Below, in pieces: positions 29,630-41,449 of a stretch of 64,000 bases of DNA. Below the pieces are notes generated by a model. The model was not told the DNA's origin, made no database searches, and worked only from the letters and a program-made list of their open reading frames with translations. Source of the stretch: Mantis religiosa (lineage: Eukaryota; Arthropoda; Insecta; Mantodea; Mantidae); the NCBI GenBank assembly GCA_030765055.1, contig CM060950.1:275026540-275090539 (forward strand), given 5' to 3'. The position numbers and the translations under genes are program-made. How positions within the stretch are numbered: the stretch's first letter is position 1; every line of letters starts with the position of its first letter.

Positions 29630-31261
29630 CAGAGGCAATATTTTGTGGTGACAATTATTTTATTATAAAATTTGCATTAATTTTAATTTGTGGTGAACAT
29701 TTTACCATAAATTTGCATTAATGTTGCGCAAATTTTGGGGGATAATTAATGAGTAATGACATGGCTGATATGAAAAGTAACATGTAACTAGAGTAACACA
29801 ATTGTTAAAACCCTTTTTTTCCAAATTAAAATAGGTTATTTGAAATTAACAGGAAGGTAACATGGCCTAAATCAAATATCACACATTAGACATCGCCAAA
29901 CTGCAGCATACAACAAGTGATATTTTCGCTTTTCATACTTGTTCTTTTGTCTGTCACAACTAAGTTATATGTAGAGAAAACTCTGCACTGTCAGCATTTG
30001 ACATCAGCAGCCCAAGACATTGAAGAAACTTTTCACAGAAATTGCTGTAAGAATCAGCTTTTTCCCTGTGACTACATCTAATCTGTTATCGTTACCACCA
30101 TGGCTTTGCTATTCAACTGTGTCACAAAGCTCGTAGTAGCGAAGCAAATCAGAATCACAAGTAAAACCAGTGGTTTTAAATGCATTTAGTTATTAAAATG
30201 CTGCCATTGCATGATTTAAATCACCTACACTTGATGTAACTAGCCTAGAAGGTTTAAACAAATGATCTAAAGCTTTTATGGGAAATACAATTTAGACAAA
30301 GACGTACTGCAGCAAACTTTTAGATTCTCTTCTACTGCTTCTCTAACACTGGAATCCATGGTATGATCTATAAGTGCACTTACTCTGTTTCTCTTACTCT
30401 CTAGTATTTCATATTTGGTTCTCAGCGATTTAATTCAGGTTAAAACAAGATGAGCCACAGTTTTTTATTTTTCCATTGAAATTCTAATATTGGATATATC
30501 AATCTGCAATTTTCAGAAACAAATTTTGCCTGTACCTTTACAATATTGCAGCACTTGGCATGGCAAAACTGATCATTTAACATATTTTGTGCAGGTACTG
30601 AAAGCTTTTTTTTTTTTATAGCTGGCAATGTAAACTAGTGAATTAAACCAGATAGACCAACGTCACTACAGACTATGGGAACAGTTCAGCTTGTAAGTCT
30701 GGGTGGTTTTCTGTTAGGTATTGTTTGTATTCATTTTTTAACTTATGGGCATTTCGGAACACATTCTTAAGCCCTTAGGAACAATATTTTCGTGTTAATG
30801 CAATGTCAGAGAGTAGCTTTCAAGACATTCAGTACCTTCTCAGTAATTTTAGTCAGCATAATAGGATTTTTGCTGTGCACAGTGTACTATACAATAAATG
30901 GCATTTCGAGTTAGCATACAATGAACAGTTCTCAGCATCACGGCCCAACCGGGTGCTGTGGTGTCAATTTATTATTGCACCGCCTAGCTGTTATTTCAGT
31001 GTTCATGATTTCATTGTATTGGCTTTGTTACGTCATAAATTTTATCTTTCTTTTGTTAAATGTTTAAACATTTTTTTGCATGACATCTAGCTTCATGCTA
31101 TGAAGGCATGAATGTTAAATTTATATGTAATTTCTAGTAAATGTAAATTTTTCTATGCAGACTAAAAATAATATAAATTTTCTCATTTATCGCTAAAATA
31201 ATATTCTCGAAAGAAGGAAAAATTTGCGAAAAATCGCTAAAAACAAAAACTCTTGCCTCTG
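29630..31261. mobile_element. Non-autonomous hAT element, 1.63 kb
   Basis: Flanked by a perfect 8-bp duplication GTTATAGC (29622-29629, 31262-31269), the hAT hallmark. Termini are inverted: left CAGAGGCAATATTTTG, right (reverse complement) CAGAGGCAAGAGTTTTTG, identical for the first nine bases. The interior is AT-rich with no transposase frame; short frames at 30440-30628 (minus) and 30803-31090 (plus) have no motif. Mobilisation would require a transposase in trans. Confidence 0.8.
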
Positions 31262-31297
31262 GTTATAGCGATAGGAACGAAGGAGTGATGCTTTTTA

Positions 31298-31719
31298 TGT
31301 GACTTTGTGGATTCGTAGAATTAAGCCTTATTTGCAGATATTTAAAATTCCCTTTATTACAAGTAAAACCATGCTTTGTACAACCTTGACAGCAGCAGAA
31401 TGACGTAACATACACAAACGCAGTCTTCAACGCCTCTCGTTGCTTCACCGCACGTAAGCAAACGAAAGAAACCACTTGTGGTACACTTCAAATAGCTGCA
31501 CACACAACAGCTCACTAGCAACTGACTCGCAACTAGCAACTGTGCCGGCTTTTATACCTCCAGCCATTGTTCTAGAATTCAGTGGATCGTTCGATAACAA
31601 TCACGATGGCAGCGGGAAATCCAGACTATCTGTCTCTTTGCTTTCCTTTCTGTCGGCAGGCGTTCAGCTTCGCGCCCACGCGCCGGCCTGGCCCGCAGCA
31701 CAAAAATGTCTTGGCGACA
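31298..31719 (-). repeat. 3' LTR of Gypsy 1
   Basis: Matches 36338-36768 over its length with indels (for example the shared CTAGCAACTGACTCGCAACT block). On minus it begins TGTCGCC and ends CACA. A TATAAAAG box is at 31549-31556. Confidence 0.85.
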
Positions 31720-31734
31720 CTGCTCCCTCAAGGT
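31720..31734 (-). other. Polypurine tract of Gypsy 1
   Basis: On minus the sequence next to the 3' LTR is TTGAGGGAGCAG. In Gypsy 2 it is TTGAGGAGGGAGCAG. The purine run at this position is the expected plus-strand primer. Confidence 0.6.
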
Positions 31735-33065
31735 TGGTCGTCCCGAACAGCACCATCGCAGCGGGCCAGACGATCCAGGTGTACCACTAGTATCTTTCCT
31801 CGAGGCACCTGGATGCGGTAGACCACCGTCAGCCTGCTGGAATCCTTGGCTTTTGGCTTGCCTATCATACTGGGTCTTGCGGTCGCTCGCCATCTGGATG
31901 TTCTGACGAGCTATCTCATGGATGTCGTGGAGATAGTTCTCCACTTACTCGGTTGCTGGCTGTTTCGCTTCCGGGAGACTCCCAAAAGCCAGGTCACAAG
32001 GGAAGCGTAGCTTTCGGCCGAACATTAAGCTTGCTGCAGTCATTCCAGTAGTGCCGTGTGTTGACGACGGTAGGCCAGTAAGAACAGTAGCACCTTGGCG
32101 TCCCAGTTTCGCTGATGGCTGGCCGCAAACCTACCTCAGGTGTTCTAGGGTCTTGATGTATCTCGACCAAGCCGTCCGACTGTGGATGTAGGGGTGTTGT
32201 GCGGGTCTTTTTCACCCGAAGTCTTTAGTGCCTTCTTCATCACGTTAGACTCAAAGTTGGTGCCCTGGTCACTGTGGAGCTCTAACAGGACCCCAAAATG
32301 GCAGCAAAGTTGCTCCAGGAGGCAGTCTGTAATCATCGCCTCTTGGTTCGGGATGGCATACACCTCCGGCCACTTGGTGAAGTAATCCACGGCCACCATC
32401 AGGTGGCCACGCCGTGGCTCAGTGGTTAGACCACTTGGCTCTCACCAAGGCGGCCCGGGTTCGATCGCAGGTGACCGCAAAGTGAGAATTGTGGTGGACA
32501 ACACGGCGTTGGGGCGGGTTTTCTCAGAGACCTCCGGTTTCCCCCGCCCGCCATCTCATTCCACCGGTGCTCCATCTTCATCTCATGTATCATCAGTGTC
32601 ACCGCCTGCGGTGCCGTATGTAGTAAAAGCGGGCGTTAAACACTACAAATTTCCACCATCAGGTACTTGTTTCTTCAGTTGGACACTGGGAATGGTCCAG
32701 CTATGTCCACAGCGATGTTTCGAAAGGTTCTCCGACGTACTGTTGCATGCGACCCCGGCTCCTAGTTTGCGGGCAGTGATACGCTGCAAACACTTACGAC
32801 GCCGCCACCATCACTCAGCGTCCTCTCGGAGCCTCAGCCAGTAGTAACGCTGTCGGATTTTATCGATCGTTCAGTTTCCTTCCAGGTCGCCTCCTGAAGT
32901 ACCGGCGTCCACTTCCTCCAAGACTTCCGGGACCTTACTCCGGGGAAGTACCATTTGCTCGCTCTGCGTCTTCCCATCTGGTGATTCCCATACCCGGAAG
33001 AGCACGCCCTCTTTGGGCTTCAGCGAGTCCCTTTGGGCCTAGTATGACTTATACGCAGCGCTTCT
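31735..33065 (-). pseudogene. Gypsy 1 integrase region, disrupted
   Basis: The integrase core is visible at 32399-32145 (MVAVDYFTKWPEVYAIPNQE, LELHSDQGTNFES, the first two catalytic Asp blocks). The C-terminal part at 31944-31579 (LHDIHEIARQNIQMASDRK, YDRQAKSQGFQQ) is frameshifted before the DNA-binding tail. The SINE at 32405-32652 separates the core from its N-terminal zinc-binding part. Compared with Gypsy 2 the frame is broken at many points. Confidence 0.75.
32405..32652 (+). mobile_element. SINE family B, copy 2
   Basis: Flanked by the 12-bp duplication CCACCATCAGGT (32393-32404, 32653-32664); the uninterrupted site is present in Gypsy 2 near 59553-59564. The head GGCCACGCCGTGGCTCAGTG has box A and GGGTTCGATC box B. 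It ends without a long poly(A). Confidence 0.9.
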
Positions 33066-33329
33066 GGTTGCGATGTCCTCCCATGTAGGTCTCGTCCCTG
33101 CCTCAACTTCCCTCAAGAGTGGCACCAAGTCGGCGTCCGCCAGCTGCTCCCACCTCAGGCCTGCGCTATCTCATCCGTCCACAGGCACTGTCGTGACCAC
33201 TCTTGACGGCTGCGGCATGCTCCTTTTCCACTCTCGTGCATTGGCCGCACTCTTCCGGGCAGGGTTTTCGAGACATGGCGTCTGCGTTGGCGTGGCTCTT
33301 CTCTCTACGAAGTTCGGAGGTGAAGTTGA

Positions 33330-34350
33330 CCTGCAGCTTCTGGACCCAGCTGACTGTCTGGCCTTCAGGTTTCTAAAATTAAGTAGCCACGTTAGGGCGG
33401 AGTGGTCAGTCCTCGGGTGGAATGGCTGACCGTACAGGTCCTTATGGAAGTGCTGCCAGCTGCTCTCGCCGGGTGACGCAGTAGTTCTCTGCCTTGGAGA
33501 GCGCCTTACTGAAGTAGGCTATCACTCGCTCGTAGCCGTTTTGGACTTTGGATAGGACGCCTCCAATACAGTGGTCTCTGGCGTCGGTGTCTACAATAAA
33601 GGTGCCGCTTGGTTGTGGGAGTCCCCAAATAGGACCACTGCGAAGTGCTTCAGCTGCTGTAAAGTGCCTTCGGGAGAAGCCCTTTATGAAGCGCCGGTAA
33701 TAATGCACAGCCCCGGAAAACTGCGCAATTCTCGCTTATCCTTTGGGCGAGGCCAATCTCTCACTGCCTGTGTCTTCTCCGGGTCTCTGGCCATTCCGGT
33801 TGGTGAGACTATCTAACCCGACTTCCTTGCGGGAGAGCTGGAACTTCTTCGCGTTCAGCTTTAGGTTGGTCGCCTTCAGTCTCTGTAGCACCTTGCTCGG
33901 TTGCCGAGATCGTCTTCGAATGTCTTGCCGAAGATGATGTCCAGATATAGCAGGCAGGCGTCGTAAGTTAATCCTCTCATTACTGACTTCATGAGGCGTT
34001 CGAAGGTAGCTTTTGCGTTGCAGAGTCCAAAAAGCATAACTGTGAACTACCAAAGCCCTCGGCCTGTCGAGAATTTGGTCTTCTTGTCTCTCGGGTCTAG
34101 AGCCATCTGCCAGTAACCCAACTTCAGGTCCAGGATCGAGAACCACTGCGCGCCAGCAAGCGTGTCCCGGGTGTCTTCATTCCGGATTAAGGGGGAGCAG
34201 TCCTTCCTGGTGACAGCGTTGATCTTCCTGTAGTACACGCGGAAGCGTAACTCGCCTTTCTTCGTCGCCAAGACTACAAGGGAACACCACGGGCTGTCAG
34301 ATTCTTCAATCACTCTCCCGGATCTTATGTTCTACAGCATGTCCCGTACC
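33330..34350 (-). pseudogene. Gypsy 1 reverse transcriptase and RNase H
   Basis: RT start at 34313 (MIEESDSPWCSLVVLATKK, FSILDLKLGYWQM). The finger/palm continues with frameshifts to the catalytic loop near 33930-33950, where the codons read YLDI rather than YLDD, one catalytic Asp codon having been lost. RNase H follows at 33708-33442 (FIVDTDARDHCIGGVLSK, YFSKALSKAE). Not functional. Confidence 0.8.
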
Positions 34351-35390
34351 GCCTTTTGTTTTGCCAGCGGAACGTGTCTAGGTGATTGCCGTATAGATCG
34401 GGCGTCTCCGGTGTCGATGTGGTGGAGCGCTTTATCCGCGCGCCCATAGTCGCTGGTGCCTTGGCTGAAGATCTGGTATCGTCTCAGCAGTTGTCGAACT
34501 TTCTCGAACTGTTCTTCGGTCAGTTGGTCGGCCGTCTTCTCCAGTAAGCCTTCCAGCCGGGGCCCCAGGTGTTGCGTCGCCACCGCCTCCTGGGTCTGGT
34601 CTATTGGTGTTGCGCTAACAGCCGACTTGCACGTCCCCAACTCCTTCCGAGCCTGGATGTCGTGATCGTTGTCTGATGAATTGAGCAGCCTCACCTGCAC
34701 CTCCTCTCGGCACGACAAAAATGTGCTGGCTACACAGAGTCCGTGCACAGGTGTCCTCCAGTCCAGCATCATGTTCTTCATCCGCTGGCCTTCCAGAGTT
34801 GCCGTCACAACCACTTCGGTTATCGCGGGGACAACCACTTCTTCCCTCAAATTGACCTTTCGGATTCCAAGGTGTCCTTCGGGGTGACGGAGTATCACCT
34901 CTTCTCCATTGAACCGCAGGACCTTCCTGCCGACATCGACCGTCGCCTCGTGGCTCCTGAAGGTATCCAATCCCTGTATCACCTCAGCCACTTCTGTGAC
35001 GAACACAAACTTACGGCATTCCGTCCCAAGGTCAACTGCAGCAGGACGTCCTCTCCATGTGCAAGGTGTCACCCGATGCCGTAACTACCTGGTACGGTCG
35101 GCTCGGTTTACTCGACGGCAAACCCCTGGCCACGTCAGGTCTGTTGATGGTCACTGCTGCCCGGTGTCCACAAGCACGCGGCGGGGTTTCCCTCTCATCC
35201 AACCGTCTGCCACGAGACTGTCATCAATACGTCGGCTGACGGAGGGCAGTATCAATCGAGGTAATGGTGGTGACGGCGCCGACTTGCTCCTCGCTACGCC
35301 GGCCCTTATTCGTTTTCCGGCTACTCTTCCTGGTGTGGGCAGTCTCTCTCCAGGTGTCCCGGTTGGCCACAACCCTAACACAAGCCATTT
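34332..35390 (-). pseudogene. Gypsy 1 protease and linker
   Basis: The frame 35381-35151 ends in RRVLVDTG, the aspartic protease active-site block, then hits a stop by frameshift. The downstream frame 35072-34332 (246 codons) covers the protease C-terminus (VIQGLDTF) and a long linker into RT (LEGLLEKTADQLTEEQFEKV, HHIDTGDARSIRQSPRHVPL). Confidence 0.7.
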
Positions 35391-36290
35391 GGTCTTGGCC
35401 GGCTTCCCTCGAATGGTCTTTGGTCTCCATTGTAGCGGATACCGTTACTTTGGCTGCCTCCGTCCTTAATGCGGATGTTAGCGCCTCGTGGATGGTGTTG
35501 TCGCCGAGCATTAGGTGCTGACGTATATCGGCGTGTCCTACCCCGTCGATGAAGAGTAGGCGGCTTCTCGGAATAAAAATCCGGGTGGGAGGTCGTCCAA
35601 GGCTTCCCTGGCTAGTTGTTGGATTGCCAGGGCAAACTCCGGCAACGTCTCCCCTGGCTGCTGCGTCCTAGACTTCAGCTTGCTGCGGTAGGCTGCGATC
35701 AAATGGTGGTTTCCGAACCGGTTCTCCAGAGCCTCCTAGATGTCCTTGGCTGCTGCCGCTGTCTGGACCGCGTTCTGCATCTCTGAGGCCCGTCCTTGAG
35801 TGCTGCCTATTAGCTGTGCAGGCTCTTCTTCTGGTGACTACTGGTTGTGCTTGGCCACTGTGTTAAATTGGTGGCGGAAAACTTCGAAAGTTGACGTGCC
35901 ATCGTACTTAGGTGGTTTGACACTCACAGATGTGTCGCGTCCCGGGGCGTCAGCCTTCAAATCCTTCATCCTTTCGCCGAGATGTCCTCCACCATGGCGT
36001 TCACGGACTTGGTTTTGCTGTCAGCCTTACCCTCTAGTTCGTTAACGCGTTTCGCCAGGTCTTCGACGCGCCCGCCCAGTTCCATGACGTCCTGCTTTAT
36101 GCTGGCCAACTGCTCAAATTTGGCGGTGAGGGCCTCGTTCTCAGCCTTCATTTCTGTGGCGAGGCTGTCGTTCGCCGTTTTTATTTCCTTGGTTAACGTC
36201 GCAGCGAGTGTGACATTCGCTGTTCCCATTTCTTTGAGCTCGGCGGTGAGGTTGTTTAACCGATTTAAGTTCTTCCATTTTCTCTAAGAC
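35224..36290 (-). pseudogene. Gypsy 1 gag
   Basis: The N-terminal coiled coil is visible at 36229-35966 (TKEIKTANDSLATEMKAENE, LGGRVEDLAKRVNELEGKAD). The central capsid part decodes poorly. The C-terminal frame 35511-35224 covers LGDNTIHEALTSAL and a zinc-knuckle position whose Cys and His residues are partly lost (compare CCGCGEPGNLERDC in Gypsy 2). Confidence 0.65.
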
Positions 36291-36320
36291 CTTGGCCAAT
36301 GCAGCTTCCAGCGTCGTGTT

Positions 36321-36335
36321 CCACTCCTGACACTA
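36321..36335 (-). other. Primer-binding site of Gypsy 1, tRNA-Leu type
   Basis: Immediately inside the 5' LTR (minus reading TTTAGTGTCAGGAGTGG). TGTCAGGAGTGG is complementary to the 3' acceptor side of tRNA-Leu. The preceding triplet pairing with the tRNA CCA end is TAG instead of TGG. Leu primers are known for the mdg3-type group. Confidence 0.55.
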
Positions 36336-36337
36336 AA

Positions 36338-36768
36338 TGTGTTTGTGGGTTCGTAGAATTAAAAGTCTTGTTTTGCAGAAATTTAAAAGGCCCTTTGTTG
36401 CAAATAAAAACCGCTTTTTACAAACCCGACAGCAGCCAAATGACGTAACATACACAAACGTAATCTTCAAGGTCTCGTTGATTCACCATACGTAAACAAA
36501 CGGAAGAAATCACTTGCGGTACACCTCAAATAGCTGCACACACACAACAGCTCACTAGCAACTGACTCGCAACTAGTAACTTTGCCGGCTTTTATACCTC
36601 CAGCCATTGTTCTAGAATTCAGTGGGTCATTCGATAGCAATCACGATGCAGCAGGAAATTGGAGGCTATCTCTGTCTCTTTCTCTCTGTTTCCCTCACTC
36701 TCGTCAAGCGTCCAGCTCCAAGCCCACGCGCCGGCCGTGGCCCGTCGCACAGCAATATCTCGGTGACA
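36338..36768 (-). repeat. 5' LTR of Gypsy 1
   Basis: 431 bp. On minus it begins TGTCACCG and ends CACA. TATAAAAG at 36589-36596 is the likely promoter box for the element. Confidence 0.85.
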
Positions 36769-36854
36769 ATATAAACAAACATTCAGTATAACTTGAAAGA
36801 TTGTTAAGGTAGTTTCACTGTTCTTTCTTGTTTGTTGGGTGTTGTTAATATAAT

Positions 36855-37760
36855 ATGGCTAAGAGACAAAGAACTTAGTTTTGATAGTGATTGGGAGCAG
36901 CAGTATTATAGTTGGAATTCAGAGGAAAACCCGCGTGTTTTAGGTAACAGTAGTGTGTCTGTTCCCAAGAAAAGTAATGTAGAACATCTTTCGACAAATC
37001 GCACAAACTAATAGTGAATTTCCTGTTAATTCTGAATAAGGAAAACAAAATTGGGACTTAAAATTTAAATTAGTATTACAGCAAAGTGTACTTACAAAGC
37101 CAGTTCAGCAAAACCGTAATGTGACAATGGCTTCTTGTAAAGTCTATTATGTCTTAACGAAAATAAAAAAATCTTTTCAATGACGCGGGAATAGCTAAAG
37201 AAGCCATGCTCAGTGCTGCGGACTCTCTGTTCAATGGTCACTGAGATAAATCTGCACTTCTTCTATAAAAGGACTTTAATTATCTCACAAAACTGTTGCT
37301 AGGCTTGTTGAACAGATATCTAAAAATCTCAATTGTACCTATCAGTATCTGCAATCATGTATATACGAGTATATTTCACTTCAGTGATATTTCGGATACT
37401 GGACAGTTGTGTTTATTTATTAGAGTGATCTTTCCTGGCTTTACAATTAAAGGGGAATTCGTTAAAGTGCTGCCATTTCATGAGCGTACAATGAGAGAAA
37501 ACATTTAATGCAGTCCTGAAATTTGCGCAAAGTAGTTGCATTCCATATTCTAAACTTGTTGCTTGTCGATGACTGGAAAGAATAATGGGTTTGTTGACCT
37601 CTGTTCTAAAGAGGATTCATTTCCAAAATTTCTTTCTAATCCCTGTATTATTCACCAGGAAGCTTTATGCGCAATTGATTTCAAGTTCGACCATGTCATG
37701 AAAATTGTAACTCGGGAGTAAATAATCAGGTCATCTACACGTCACCGATAGGTTTCTAAC
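36855..37760 (+). pseudogene. hAT transposase relic, GTF2IRD2/SCAND3-like
   Basis: Starts MAKRQRT at 36855, then with frameshifts FDSDWEQQYYSWNSEENPRV, the NSSVSVPKKSNVE zinc-finger remnant, and MASCKVYYVLTKIKKSFNDA near 37126-37185. The 37296-37508 frame holds QLCLFIRVIFPGFTIKGEF and VKVLPFHERT. GKNNGFVDLCSKEDSFPKFL and CIIHQEALCA follow near 37570-37690. This block order is typical of the GTF2IRD2/SCAND3-like hAT group. It is truncated after about 37760 and full of stops. It begins 86 bp outside the Gypsy 5' LTR. Confidence 0.65.
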
Positions 37761-38390
37761 TGCGGGGAAGTATTTGATTTTGTATATTATAATTAATCCT
37801 GATTTGATTTATAGAAATAGATTCTCACTATGTGATAATCAGTCATTCATTGAACTGAATTTGATAGAATTGAACTCGGAATAGCTTATGTATTGTTACA
37901 TTGTTATTAATTGTCGTGAGCTTTACAGCCGGAGTCTTAATTCGTAGATAGAAGAATTTTCCGGGTGCAGGAGCCGTGGTCTGCTGGAGTTGGAAGATCG
38001 AGATGTTTCGTTCACGACTGCGGCGAGCATTATCAGTGGTGGCGTGGTGTGAGTCTTCTGGGTGAAGGTTCAGTCACAACTGACTCACTAGACGACGACG
38101 ACGACGAGGTACTGAGAGGCCGTTAACAGCCCGAAGGTTTCTGCTGGGTGCCCACCTAGGTTTTGGGTTTTACCGCAGGTTGAAATGTTTGGTGAATACA
38201 GGATGGGATGTGATTATTCAAATGAGGAAGGATTGCGAGGTAGTTTGATTATTCCTCTAATTTTGAAAAGGATGCAGTACTACTTTTTGACACCCTGCTG
38301 TTTGTTGGTTTAAACCTGAGATAATTTTGAAGCCAAGCAGATCATTTGATGATTAAAATGGAGTTCAGCTGTATGCTGCTCGGATTAACT
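37761..38390. other. Spacer with PLE-terminus-like sequence
   Basis: No gene. The part around 37975-38060 looks like a PLE end (hammerhead-like motif, separate entry), followed by a short GAC repeat near 38093-38108 and unassigned sequence up to the Jockey-like 3' UTR. Confidence 0.4.
38003..38037 (-). ncRNA. Degenerate hammerhead-like motif
   Basis: On minus: CTGATAA (38036-38030, one change from CUGAUGA), a GC-rich stem II candidate, then CGAAACATCTCG (GAAAC at 38008-38004). It resembles the terminal motif of PLEs, but no PLE coding sequence lies beside it. Confidence 0.35.
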
Positions 38391-38705
38391 CCAATCTTAC
38401 CTCGGGGGCCCGCATGCCATGCGGGGTACCCGGAAAGCCTGAAACGACGTTTGTAGGGAACTCAGTACGCAAGCACAGTGGTGTCGTTGAGGGTTGAACC
38501 TCCTCCTCGGGACCCTCAAAATCTTGCCATATCGGGACCTTGTCCCTTACTGGTTTGGTGGTGAGTTTGGAAGAAATGACGGTGGGTAGATGGTGGTGAT
38601 AAGTAGGTAAGGATTAATATATAATAGGTAATGATTAGTCAATGGATTTAGTCGTTGGGATTGTCTGAGTATTAAATAATGCTGTTAGTCTTAATGGTCT
38701 TGGAG

Positions 38706-41385
38706 TTATGGTGCTGCTAGTAATAGCCTTGGGCGTTTGTACGTTTCCACAGGGTCAATATCGTATTCCCCGAGGCGTCTGATCAATTCATTAAGGCTGT
38801 TTGGAAGGTTGTTGTAGAAATTATGGGAAATTTGTAGAATGTATTCAGTGATTTTGGATAAAGATAGGTCATTGTGAATATTGTCGTTACCAGCCGGCTG
38901 CGGTTGCTGTTCGGAGGTATCTGTTCTGCAGAACTTGTAGCTTGTGGAGATGGGTTTTTGCTGCAGCTCCCCATACTGAGCAAGCATACTTCACGGCGGG
39001 TCGAAGGATTTGTTTATATATGAGCAACTTATTGCTGAGAGTCATGGGCGATTTTTTGTTATATAGAGGGTAGAGCATTGCCATTCTCCTGGATACTCGG
39101 TTGGCTAAATTGTCAATATGGTTCTTCCATGTTAAGCGCCAGTCCAGTGTGACTCCTAAGTAATTGGCCTCCGTGGACCAATATATTTCTGCTCCTGCCA
39201 GGCGGAGGTTTGGTACGACTTGTAGCGTACGTCGCGTGAATGTCAGCCTGTGATTTGGTGGCATTAATCCTCAGGCGCAAGGTGATAAACCAGACAGTTA
39301 GCATGTCTGCATAGCGTTGTGCTCTCTGGACTGCGATACCATGTCTTTTGGATGATGTTGTGAGGGCCGTATCATCGGCAAATAAATATAGGTTACAGCC
39401 TATTAGTGAAGGAAGGGTATTTATGTATGTGAGGAAGAATATGGGACCAAGAACGCTGCCTTGTGGTACCCCAGCTCTAATGATATAGGGTTGGGAAATT
39501 ATGTCGTCCCTGGCAACGACGAAGGAACTGTTTTTTAGGTAAGTGTGCATGAGATGAATTAGATAAGATGGTATGTTGTATTGGATGAGGCGATGCAGAA
39601 GGCCATGATGCCACTCTGAGTCAAATGCACGGGAAATATCTAAGAAGAGGGTTGTAACATAGTGGCGATTGTTGAATCCCCGTATGACTTCATCCACTAG
39701 CCGAAGAAGTTGATGTGTTGTGGAATGCTGGCGTCGAAAACCAAACTGTTCTGGTCTCAGTACATTGTGTTGGTCAAGAACTTGTTGAAGTCAGGACTGC
39801 AGTACTTTTTCAAAAATTTTGCTGATGGCCTGTAATAAGCTTATTGGTCTGTGGCTGTCGATGTATTTTGGGTCTTTTCCTGGCTTTGGTAGTGTAATTA
39901 TCCTGGCGTGTTTCCATGAAGACGGGAAATATGCCAGCTTAAGCACACTGTTAAAAAGATGTACCAATAGTTCCAGCCAGGCTGCCGGGAGAGATTTAAA
40001 GGTGGGATATGGCAAATTGTCTAACCCAGCTGCTTTGTAAGGGCGCACCTTGTCTAATATGCTGCTGATTTCAGCAACCGTAGTCAACTGGATATCATCC
40101 TCACTGTACGGTATGGCGAGGAAATTTTGGACTTTTGTCTCAACTTCATCAGAGATCCTGATGTGAGTCGGCTGGCTGAAAAGTGGAGGCTAAATATTCA
40201 GCCATGAATTCCACCTTTTCTCTTGTCGACTGTGTCATTCTTCCTCCCTCAGTGGTGGATCTGAGGAAGGTATACGGAGCAGCGCCTTTGACATTCGCCA
40301 TAATGATGAGTCTTGGGGATCAAGTGTACTCAGTCGACGTTCCCATTCTTCATTAGAGAAGTCAGCAAGCTCAACTTTAACAATGTGCTGCAACCGGTTC
40401 CATTCCCTTTTATGTATGGGATCTCATGTTACCGGGAACCGTCGCCTGGCTTTATTTTTTCAGCTATAAGTTGACATAGCTGTGGAGGTAGTGGCTTCTG
40501 TATATTGCAGCATTTGCGCCTTGTTGGAGTGGCGTCTACCATAGCTTGTGCCATTTTGGATGTGATGGTAGTGGCAAGGTTTTCAGCTTCTACCATACTG
40601 TTGCAAGGAGGAGTCTCAATATTTATGGATGCCATAAGTTCTGAGAACTTCTTACAATTTGTTTGGCGAGGGTTAGATTTGCTTGATGGTGCTTTGGCTA
40701 TTGTCCGGGCTTGGTACATAAGTAGTAAGGGGTAATGGTCGGAAGAGAGTTCTGGACTGGAGAAGATTCTTGGGTGACCGCGGATGTTTTGGAGGATAGC
40801 AATATGCAACCAATCAGGTGGTCTGCGATCCCCGTAGAAAATGGTTGCGGATGATGGGGCTAATACAACAAGATTTCGCCGTTCGAGGTATCGTTCCAAC
40901 ACCACTACTCTATGCGTCCTAATTGATGAGTTCCAAATTGGACTTTTGGCATATAAGTCACCCATTGCTATTGTTGGTGTGCCGCCTGAGAAAACTGCAT
41001 CCAGCTCGATATGTTGTATTTGTCTGCCTGGTGGAATGTAGAGGGAGAAGATGTTAATGGGTCCTCTGTTAGTGGGTAGTTGGATTCCCGTGGCTTCTAA
41101 AGCAACAGTAGCTGTCATATGTATTCTGTGATGCTGGATGTTGCGGTTAATGTAGATGGCTGTACCACCATATCCATCTGCCCGATCGGAACGATGAGAA
41201 ATCATGCCAGAAATTGTGCATTTCTGAGTACCAGTTAAGTGGGTTTCTTGCACTAGCAGAATCTGAATTTTATTGACTGCAATGAAATTTTTAACCTCAT
41301 TAATCTTGTTCCGGAGGTCGTTGGCGTTCCATGAACATATCTTGAGGCTGAGGAGATCAACTAGGCTATTATTCCTGCCTGCCAT
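38706..41385 (-). pseudogene. Jockey-like ORF2 of LINE 1
   Basis: The endonuclease frame 41385-40429 (318 codons) begins MAGRNNSLVDLLSLKICSWN and has QETHL, YGGTAIYI, MGDLYAKS and ELSSDHYPLLL. The RT continues in broken frames: 40087-39791 (KPGKDPKYIDSHRPISLLQA), 39697-39113 (LFLDISRAFDSEWHH, AGVPQGSVLGP, YLFADDTALTT) and 39264-38706 (YLGVTLDWRLTWKNHIDNLA). The catalytic FADD is retained, but frameshifts separate at least four pieces. Confidence 0.8.
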
Positions 41386-41449
41386 AGCGTCCCATAAAGA
41401 TAAATACTGTGTGCACCAAGATCGTTTCCGGGGGAATATTGTGCGGTCG

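Larger units (their letters stand above)
31298..36768 (-). mobile_element. Gypsy LTR retrotransposon 1, both LTRs, decayed
   Basis: The coding strand is minus. The 5' LTR is on the right (36338-36768) and the 3' LTR on the left (31298-31719). The internal order is gag, protease, RT, RNase H, integrase, the Gypsy order. No envelope frame is seen. All frames are broken and a SINE sits in the integrase. I found no matching 4-6 bp target duplication outside the LTRs. A second copy of the family begins at 58282. Confidence 0.85.

Noticed and set aside
32405..32480. tRNA gene in the SINE B head
   Set aside because: No acceptor-stem pairing; a 12-bp duplication and a related copy at 28560-28786 show it is a SINE.
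34456..35521. Several 60-186-codon plus ORFs in the Gypsy 1 region
   Set aside because: They lie opposite the protease, linker and gag frames on minus and have no motifs of their own.
31720..36337. Envelope gene making Gypsy 1 an endogenous retrovirus
   Set aside because: No frame remains between integrase and the 3' LTR; the element is a plain Gypsy retrotransposon.
31290..36775. Target-site duplication of Gypsy 1
   Set aside because: The bases outside the two LTRs (TTTA left, ATAT right) do not match; it may be decayed or recombined.
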